Source: Kiritimatiellia bacterium
GTDB taxonomy: Bacteria > Verrucomicrobiota > Kiritimatiellia > RFP12 > UBA1067
Direction of reading: 5' to 3'
Length of the DNA: 5,777 nt
Assembly (NCBI GenBank): GCA_017479035.1
Contig: JAFVCR010000076.1
Span: 1-5,777, forward strand
Shown here: positions 1 to 4,527 of the stretch, one piece after another
How positions within the stretch are numbered: the stretch's first letter is position 1
Layout of the letters: each line of letters opens with the position of its first letter
Made by a program: the position numbers and the translations under genes
The notes under the pieces: model-generated
Told to the model about the DNA's origin: nothing
Database searches by the model: none
The model's input: only the letters and a program-made list of their open reading frames with translations

Positions 1-523
1 CACGGACGGCGGGGGAGCCGCTGCAATCATCAGACCGGCCGGGGGGAGCCGCAATCAGGTGTCGCAAAAATCGTTCGAGTGCGAGGAGGTCGATGGCAGG
101 GAATTGTGCAGGTTGGAGACGAGGATGAAGGGGATGGACGTGTTCGCGTTCGGAATAACGACCGCGCCGAAATCGGTGAAGAAACTCGCTGAGAATTACG
201 GCTTCGACTACCTTTCGCATGACTGGTTCGTTTTCCACCAGGCCAACATGAAGATGAATAGCATGATCGCCAAGAAACTCAAGCTCGACTCCGCCAAGGT
301 GCCGAGTTGCATGAGGCGTTTCGGCAACACGTCATCCGCTTCAATTCCGCTCACGATTGTGACGGAATTGAAAGGCAAGGTGGAGAAGAGGCCGACGAAG
401 TTCCTGTGCTGCGGCTTCGGCATCGGCCTTTCGTGGGGGACGTGTTCGTTCGCGACGGATGGCATTGTGATTTCCGATTTGGTTGAGGTTTCGGATTCTG
501 TTGCGGATGGAGACTGGGCATGA
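1..523 (+). CDS. KASIII-type 3-oxoacyl-ACP synthase, C-terminal part (5' end outside window)
   Basis: The frame is open from the left edge (first full codon at position 2) to TGA at 521-523, so the N-terminal half with the active-site cysteine is missing from view. Visible are the thiolase-fold C-terminal features: HQAN, with the catalytic His codon at 236-238, and FGNTSSASIPL, with the catalytic Asn codon at 326-328. The protein continues with CCGFGIGLSWG near its C-terminus. These are the His and Asn of the Cys-His-Asn triad of KASIII enzymes, which condense an acyl-CoA or acyl starter with malonyl-ACP. The segments PAGGSRN and MKGMDVFAFGIT, and the GIGLSWG ending, recall KASIII proteins of O-antigen and glycan loci more than housekeeping FabH (family memory, not searched). 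It is clearly paralogous to the synthase at 1283-2311. A GTG at 59 could be called as a start, but homology continues upstream of it, so it is internal. The stop overlaps the next start as ATGA. Confidence 0.9.
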   Translation, partial: TDGGGAAAIIRPAGGSRNQVSQKSFECEEVDGRELCRLETRMKGMDVFAFGITTAPKSVKKLAENYGFDYLSHDWFVFHQANMKMNSMIAKKLKLDSAKVPSCMRRFGNTSSASIPLTIVTELKGKVEKRPTKFLCCGFGIGLSWGTCSFATDGIVISDLVEVSDSVADGDWA

Positions 524-1269
524 ATGGATACAATCCTTTTTCGCTTGCGGGCAAGACTGTATTGGTGACGGGCGCGTCGTCTGGCATAGGCCGCGCGACT
601 GCGATAGAATGCTCGAAGATGGGAGCAACGCTCGTCATAACTGGCCGCAACGAGGAACGCCTCGCGGAGACGTTCGCGCAGCTCGAAGGCTCCGGCCACG
701 CGCAGATAACCGCCGACCTGACCGTGCAGGAGGACATCGAACGCCTCGTCGCATCCTCCCCGCAACTCAATGGCCTCGTCCTCTGCGCGGGGCGGTCGAT
801 ATTGAGTCCTCTGCCGTTTTGCACCAGGGAGAAGCTGGACTCGGTGTTCAATATAAACTTCTTTTCGCCCGTCGAGGTCATGCGGCAACTGGTTAGAGGA
901 AAGAAGATAGAGAAGCAAGGTTCCATTGTCGCCATCGTTTCCATAGGGGGAACAGGCAAGTTCACGCCGGGCAACGCGATGTACGGTTCGTCGAAGGCGG
1001 CATTGACTTCCATTGTGAAGTATGCGGCCACGGAGCTTGCCGCGAAGAAGATTCGGGTGAACGCCATCAATCCCGGCATGGTGGAAACACCACTAATCCG
1101 CAGAGGCATGGTTACAGACGAACAATACGCAGCTGATATGTCCAGATATCCTCTCAAACGATACGGACGACCCGAAGAGGTGGCGTACGCAGCGATATAC
1201 CTGCTCTCCGACGCGGCGGCGTGGGTGACGGGCACGTCGCTTGTAATCGACGGCGGCGTGACAATATGA
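520..1269 (+). CDS. FabG-like short-chain dehydrogenase/reductase (probable 3-oxoacyl-ACP reductase)
   Basis: This is a 249-residue classical SDR, the usual FabG length. The Rossmann glycine motif TGASSGIG is at residues 17-24, the LCAG equivalent of NNAG at 88-91, the structural Asn at N113, and the catalytic residues at S141, Y155 and K159 (YGSSK). The protein ends in the family-typical VIDGG. R43 after the second beta strand suggests NADPH preference (inference). The likely role is cytoplasmic reduction of the 3-oxoacyl thioester made by the synthase beside it to a 3-hydroxyacyl thioester. The start at 520 is supported by GGAG at 509-512, 7 nt upstream, and by the 4-nt ATGA overlap with the previous stop, which suggests translational coupling. 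The Ser-Tyr spacing is 14 rather than the 13 of E. coli FabG, a minor loop difference. The substrate is not proven; other SDR substrates such as nucleotide sugars cannot be excluded from sequence alone. Confidence 0.88.
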   Translation: MNGYNPFSLAGKTVLVTGASSGIGRATAIECSKMGATLVITGRNEERLAETFAQLEGSGHAQITADLTVQEDIERLVASSPQLNGLVLCAGRSILSPLPFCTREKLDSVFNINFFSPVEVMRQLVRGKKIEKQGSIVAIVSIGGTGKFTPGNAMYGSSKAALTSIVKYAATELAAKKIRVNAINPGMVETPLIRRGMVTDEQYAADMSRYPLKRYGRPEEVAYAAIYLLSDAAAWVTGTSLVIDGGVTI

Positions 1270-1282
1270 AAGGTTTGCGGTT

Positions 1283-2311
1283 ATGGCGTTTTTCTCCATT
1301 GGCGGCGTTAGGATCGCGGGCGTGTGCGGGGCGGTGCCGCAACTCGAAGAAGCCGTTGCCTCGCTTGACATTTTCACTTCGAGCGAGGCCGCGCACTTCA
1401 CCGCCACAACCGGCGTGAGGAGCCGCCACGTCTCCGCCAAACTGCTTGCGAGCGATCTTTGCACCGCCGCCGCAAAACGCATGATGGACTCCCTCGCGTG
1501 GGAGCCTTCCACCATCGACGCGCTCGTGGCCGTAACGCAGACGCCCGACCATTTCCGCCCCTCCAATGCGCACCTGCTGCACCGGTGCCTCGGCCTTTCG
1601 AAAGAATGCGCGGCGATCTGCATTTCCGCCGGATGCTCCGGATGGGTATATGGCCTGCACTCCGCCGCATCGCATATCGCAACAGGTGCGCGGCGCGTCC
1701 TTCTCTGCTGCGGCGAAGGCGTCACTGCATACGACCCGCGCGACAAATCGACCTATCCGCTCTTCGGCGCGGCGGGCACGTGCACCGCGCTCGAAGCCGT
1801 CCCCGCTGCCGCGCCGATGCATTTCCACCTTGCGAGCGACGGCGCGGGCTGGAACGCAATACGCATCCCGTCCGGCGCATACCGCGACCCGTCGGGCGAG
1901 CGCAAGGCAGTGGAAATGGACGGCATGAGTGTATTCTCCTTCGGCATCACCGAGCCGCCGAAATCCATCAAAGCCCTCCTTGCCCGCCACGCGATCGACC
2001 CCTCTTCCATCGACTCTCTTCTCCTCCACCAGGCCAACCTCATGCTCAACGCCAAGATCGCAAAGAAGTCCGGCTTCGCGCCAGAACGCTGCCCGCACAA
2101 CATCGAGGATTTCGGCAATTCCTCTTCCGCCACCATTCCTCTTTTGATGGCGACCCGCCTCAAGATGCCGCTGGAAACTTCGCGGCGGAAACTTCTCGCC
2201 TGCGCGTTCGGCGTGGGGCTTTCGTGGGGCAGCGTGTATTTCGAGACCGACAAGATTGCAGTTCCCGATCTCGTTTTTGTGGAGGATGGCTATGCAGACG
2301 TTTTCGCTTGA
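1283..2311 (+). CDS. KASIII-type 3-oxoacyl-ACP synthase (second copy, complete)
   Basis: A complete 342-residue protein, slightly longer than FabH (about 320). The catalytic triad is visible: Cys118 in ISAGCSGW, His249 in LLLHQAN and Asn279 in FGNSSSATIPL. The Cys is followed by VYGL, as in KASIII. The N-terminal part carries TTGVRSRHV (residues 42-50), equivalent to the TGI-RxR region of FabH, and TQTPDHFRPSNAHLL (85-99), a typical KASIII stretch. The reaction should be a decarboxylating Claisen condensation of an acyl starter with malonyl-ACP. The ending CAFGVGLSWGSVYFETD and the segment MDGMSVFSFGIT resemble synthases of polysaccharide loci. The start ATG lies 13 nt after the preceding stop, with AAAGG at 1269-1273 as ribosome binding site. 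The 3' end overlaps the next start by 20 nt. The starter chain length cannot be read from the sequence. No acyl carrier protein gene is in the window; it may lie upstream or be shared with fatty-acid synthesis. Confidence 0.92.
   Translation: MAFFSIGGVRIAGVCGAVPQLEEAVASLDIFTSSEAAHFTATTGVRSRHVSAKLLASDLCTAAAKRMMDSLAWEPSTIDALVAVTQTPDHFRPSNAHLLHRCLGLSKECAAICISAGCSGWVYGLHSAASHIATGARRVLLCCGEGVTAYDPRDKSTYPLFGAAGTCTALEAVPAAAPMHFHLASDGAGWNAIRIPSGAYRDPSGERKAVEMDGMSVFSFGITEPPKSIKALLARHAIDPSSIDSLLLHQANLMLNAKIAKKSGFAPERCPHNIEDFGNSSSATIPLLMATRLKMPLETSRRKLLACAFGVGLSWGSVYFETDKIAVPDLVFVEDGYADVFA
2281..2285 (+). promoter_or_regulatory. Ribosome binding site that selects the start of the second reductase
   Basis: GGAGG lies inside the 3' end of the upstream synthase gene. 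Two in-frame ATGs follow, at 2286 (spacing 0) and 2292 (spacing 6 nt). Only the second has a workable spacing, so 2292 is taken as the start. Confidence 0.7.
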
Positions 2312-3038
2312 GGGCAAGACAGTACTCGTCACCGGCGCCTCGTCCGGCATAGGACGCGCAACCGCAATCCAGTGCGCCGCCGCTGGTGCGCGGTGCATCC
2401 TCGCCGCGCGCAATGCGGACCGCCTCGCCGAAACCCTTGCCTCGTGCGGCGGCGCGCCGCACACCGTAGAGCAGATCGATCTTGCCGACGATGCCGCGCT
2501 TGCATCTTTCATCGACCGCCTCCCATCCCTCGACGGCCTCGTCCACTGCGCCGGCATTGGCGACAACCAGAAACCGCTCAAATTCCTCTCCCCGCAATTT
2601 GTTGATTTGATTCTTTCAATAAATCTTCGCGCACCTATTCTCTTGCTTTCCTGTCTTGCCAAACAGAAGAAATTGAATGCCTCCGCATCCATTGTTATGA
2701 TTTCTTCGATAGCATCGTTTCATCCTGCTCCGGCACACAGTATTTACGCTGCAGCAAAAGGAGGGCTTTCGGCCTTTGTCAAAGGTGCAGCACAAGACCT
2801 CGCGCCGCGCAAGATCCGCGTCAACTCCATTGCCCCCGGCATGGTAGAAACCCCGCTCATAGATTTCTCGGCGCTTACTCGCGAACAACGTCTCGCCGAC
2901 GAATTGCGCTACCCCCTCAAGCGCTACGGCCAGCCTTCCGACATCGCCCCGCTCGCCGTCTATCTCCTTTCGGATGCATCTTCGTGGATGACCGGCTCGC
3001 AGATTGTAATCGACGGCGGCCTCACCATCGGCTCGTGA
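2292..3038 (+). CDS. FabG-like short-chain dehydrogenase/reductase (second copy)
   Basis: A 248-residue classical SDR starting MQTFSLEGKTVLVTG. TGASSGIG is at residues 14-21, HCAG at 85-88, N111, the Ser pair S138/S139, Y152 and K156 (YAAAK), with VIDGGLTI near the end. R40 after the second strand suggests NADPH use. It is paralogous to the reductase at 520-1269, sharing long blocks such as RYPLKRYG and NPGMVETPL/APGMVETPL, and should reduce the product of the synthase it overlaps by 20 nt. Longer starts are possible at 2286 (two extra residues) or at a TTG at 2256; these lack ribosome-binding support and reach back into the synthase gene. Composition is uneven: by hand count 2401-2550 is about 69% GC and 2601-2760 about 42%. 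The low-GC block covers residues about 104-156, including the catalytic Ser and Tyr. No frame disruption is seen. Confidence 0.88.
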   Translation: MQTFSLEGKTVLVTGASSGIGRATAIQCAAAGARCILAARNADRLAETLASCGGAPHTVEQIDLADDAALASFIDRLPSLDGLVHCAGIGDNQKPLKFLSPQFVDLILSINLRAPILLLSCLAKQKKLNASASIVMISSIASFHPAPAHSIYAAAKGGLSAFVKGAAQDLAPRKIRVNSIAPGMVETPLIDFSALTREQRLADELRYPLKRYGQPSDIAPLAVYLLSDASSWMTGSQIVIDGGLTIGS

Positions 3039-3047
3039 CATCTCATC

Positions 3048-3052
3048 GGAGA
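3048..3052 (+). promoter_or_regulatory. Ribosome binding site of the acyltransferase remnant
   Basis: GGAGA sits 7 nt before the ATG at 3060 and 10 nt after the stop of the reductase. It supports the view that a genuine gene once started here. Confidence 0.45.
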
Positions 3053-3059
3053 ATCGAAA

Positions 3060-3188
3060 ATGCAAAACCGCAACGTCACTCTCGACATCGCAAAGGGCAT
3101 CGGTATCGTACGGCATCGACGGCGGCATGGTTTTGTAGGCGGTGGCCGCGAGCCGGCGCGCAGGGATTTGTTCGAGGTGATGCAATGA
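3060..3188 (+). pseudogene. Remnant of an acyltransferase-3 family gene (N-terminus only)
   Basis: A 42-codon reading frame starts MQNRNVTLDIAKGIGIV. The pattern (R)xxxLDIAKGIGI(I/V) at the very N-terminus is characteristic of acyltransferase-3 family membrane enzymes, which O-acylate surface polysaccharides and usually have about 330-380 residues. In intact members it is followed by a hydrophobic LVVxGH-type stretch. Here the sequence turns at once into RHRRRHGFVGGG and an Arg-rich tail, ending at TGA 3186-3188. I infer that most of the gene was deleted, leaving the start fused to short unrelated or out-of-frame 3' sequence. The stop overlaps the start of the next gene as ATGA at 3185-3188, an arrangement that could still couple translation. 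Alternatives are a real 42-residue peptide or an assembly collapse. The family assignment rests on about 14 residues. Confidence 0.5.
3174..3177 (+). promoter_or_regulatory. Ribosome binding site of the polytopic membrane protein
   Basis: GAGG lies 7 nt before the ATG at 3185. It supports that start over the frame's earlier ATG at 2984, which lies inside the reductase gene and encodes an Arg/His-rich stretch unlike a membrane protein N-terminus. Confidence 0.6.
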
Positions 3189-4432
3189 AAACACACAGTC
3201 GCAATTTTCTTTCGGCCGCGTTTGAAGCGGCGATGGTCGTTTTCACCGTAGTGTTTTTCGCGCGGAAACTTCTGGCGTGCACGACGTACGACGTGCGGCA
3301 CGGATTCTGGAATTTGTCGTCGTGGATGGTCGACTGGTCTGGCGGATACGTGCGGCGCGGTTTGATGGGGACGTGCCTGCGCAAGTTCTGCGAGGTGACA
3401 TCGCTCGACCCGATAGCGGTGGCATATGTTGCGGGCATAGCGGCATGGGTGGGGCTTTTGATGTGGTTCATGCGCCGCTTCATCGAACGCTCGTGGCCGT
3501 GGTGGATCGTACCGCTTGGCGTTTTCATGGGCGGTGCGCCCGTGGTGCGGACGGATGCCCTTCTCATGCTGATGCAGGTGGCGATGTTCTACGCCGTGTT
3601 CCGCAGCCGCAAGAGTTTTGCCGTGCGCATGATTGCGGCTAACGCAATCGGCGTGGCGGCGATCAATATCCACGAAATGTTTTTCGTCTTCGCCGTTCCC
3701 GCGCTTGCGGTGCTGATGCTTTTCGAAGAAGGTTTTTCGCGGAAAGGTTTTCTGCGCATCGCCGCGTTTGCGCCAATGTGCATTGCGTTCCTCGCCACGG
3801 CAGTGTGGCACGGTAACGCCGCCGTGCGCGATACGATCGCCGCATCGTGGGAAGCGTTCCGTCCGGACGAATTTGCCGCCGCCGCGCCAGTAGGCGAGAT
3901 AGGTGCGATGGCGCTTAAAATCGGCGATGTATGGGGATGGGTTAGGGATACGGTCGTGTTCTATCCATCGCTCGGCCCCGTTCCCGGATGGATATTCTGC
4001 CCATGCGTGGTGCTGGTGCTATTGTGGGCGTTGCCGGTGGCCATTTCGCGCGACTGCAAAAGTCCCCTTCTCGCAACGTTCATAATGATATTCCAAGGTG
4101 CGATGCTCACGCCGATGACGATCGTTTTCTGCGATGTGTCGCGCTTGTGCTTTTTCTGGGTATCGTCGTCGTTCATCGTGCTTCTTTTTGCCATTGGCTG
4201 CAAACGCGTGAACGAAACCATAGCCGGTTTTGCGGCGGGTAAACATTGCATTGTTGGGGGGGGGGGGCGTATTATTGCATTGACGATATTGCTGATGGCG
4301 GGTCTGCCGCGCAACAATATATCTGCATATGAGGGCTTTCGCGTTTCGGCGGTGGGGACGTTTCTTGTGACGGCAAAGGCTGTAATTACAGGCGTTTGGG
4401 ATGGTTTTGCTCTTCCGCGCCAGGTGCCGTGA
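3185..4432 (+). CDS. Polytopic inner-membrane protein, possible surface-polysaccharide polymerase or transferase
   Basis: A 415-residue protein with roughly 10 hydrophobic segments. Approximate positions are residues 8-31, 76-97, 106-121, 125-140, 148-160, 163-181, 188-207, 268-287, 294-314, 320-338 and 362-374. The function is not recognised with certainty. After the first segment comes DWSGGYVRRGLMG (residues 50-62). I associate this GGYVRRG motif with uncharacterised multi-spanning proteins of polysaccharide clusters (memory, unsearched). Other polar positions within or beside membrane segments are RTDALL (122-127), NIHEMFF (161-167) and CDVSR (316-320). The longest non-hydrophobic stretch, about 208-267, could be a periplasmic loop. 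Topology and size resemble Wzy-type O-antigen polymerases, but no diagnostic Wzy signature is visible. The gene follows the synthase/reductase operon, overlaps the acyltransferase remnant by 4 nt and carries a 12-G run at 4256-4267 encoding Gly358-Gly361, just before the last hydrophobic segment. Confidence 0.8.
   Translation: MKTHSRNFLSAAFEAAMVVFTVVFFARKLLACTTYDVRHGFWNLSSWMVDWSGGYVRRGLMGTCLRKFCEVTSLDPIAVAYVAGIAAWVGLLMWFMRRFIERSWPWWIVPLGVFMGGAPVVRTDALLMLMQVAMFYAVFRSRKSFAVRMIAANAIGVAAINIHEMFFVFAVPALAVLMLFEEGFSRKGFLRIAAFAPMCIAFLATAVWHGNAAVRDTIAASWEAFRPDEFAAAAPVGEIGAMALKIGDVWGWVRDTVVFYPSLGPVPGWIFCPCVVLVLLWALPVAISRDCKSPLLATFIMIFQGAMLTPMTIVFCDVSRLCFFWVSSSFIVLLFAIGCKRVNETIAGFAAGKHCIVGGGGRIIALTILLMAGLPRNNISAYEGFRVSAVGTFLVTAKAVITGVWDGFALPRQVP
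4256..4267 (+). repeat. Uninterrupted 12-G homopolymer inside the membrane-protein gene
   Basis: Twelve consecutive G residues encode four glycines in the present frame. Loss of one G would create a stop at 4281-4283 (365 residues); gain of one G would create a stop at 4330-4332 (382 residues). With 12 G the frame continues to 4432. Homopolymeric G tracts of this length are well-known slipped-strand contingency sites in surface-glycan genes of other bacteria. A sequencing or assembly length error is the main alternative. Confidence 0.85.
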
Positions 4433-4436
4433 TGCG

Positions 4437-4457
4437 GCGGCGAGGCTTGTGCGCCGC
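4437..4457 (+). terminator. Possible hairpin after the membrane-protein gene
   Basis: GCGGCG (4437-4442) can pair with CGCCGC (4452-4457) across a 9-nt loop, just after the stop at 4432 in the convergent spacer. No T run follows, so it is not a canonical intrinsic terminator in either direction. The rest of the 95-bp spacer (4433-4527) shows no gene. Confidence 0.25.
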
Positions 4458-4479
4458 TCTACACTATGACGCATAATAA

Positions 4480-4489
4480 ACGTGGAACA
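4480..4489 (+). other. Half parS-like sequence in the convergent spacer
   Basis: ACGTGGAACA is identical to the right ten bases of the palindrome TGTTCCACGTGGAACA. The left side (4474-4479) matches at only two of six positions, giving 12 of 16 overall. It is a weak candidate ParB-binding site, noted because a better one begins at 5766. Confidence 0.2.
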
Positions 4490-4527
4490 TTTGCCGGAGC
4501 CGTGCTTTTTCAGTGTTTAGTTTAGTT

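Noticed and set aside
11..57. Imperfect direct repeat GGGGGAGCCGC...CAATCA at 11-29 and 42-57
   Set aside because: Only two short copies, with a 2-nt difference, inside coding sequence that still fits the synthase family. Likely chance in a Gly/Ala-rich segment.
59..523. GTG at 59 as the start of a short stand-alone protein
   Set aside because: The frame is open to the left edge, and the upstream residues (DGGGAAAIIRPAGGSRN) fit the synthase family, so the gene simply begins outside the window.
1154..2692. Long antisense open frame (512 codons) across the synthase and both reductases
   Set aside because: It mirrors genes with clear catalytic motifs on the plus strand. Its translation is Arg/Ala-rich without recognisable domains, as expected for a shadow frame in GC-rich DNA.
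2984..3184. N-terminal extension of the membrane protein from an ATG at 2984
   Set aside because: It overlaps the end of the reductase and encodes an Arg/His-rich segment. The ATG at 3185 has a good ribosome binding site and a normal hydrophobic first segment.
4496..4509. GGAGCCGTGC followed by TTTTT as an intrinsic terminator
   Set aside because: Only a 3-bp stem with a 2-nt loop can form before the T run, too weak to support a terminator.
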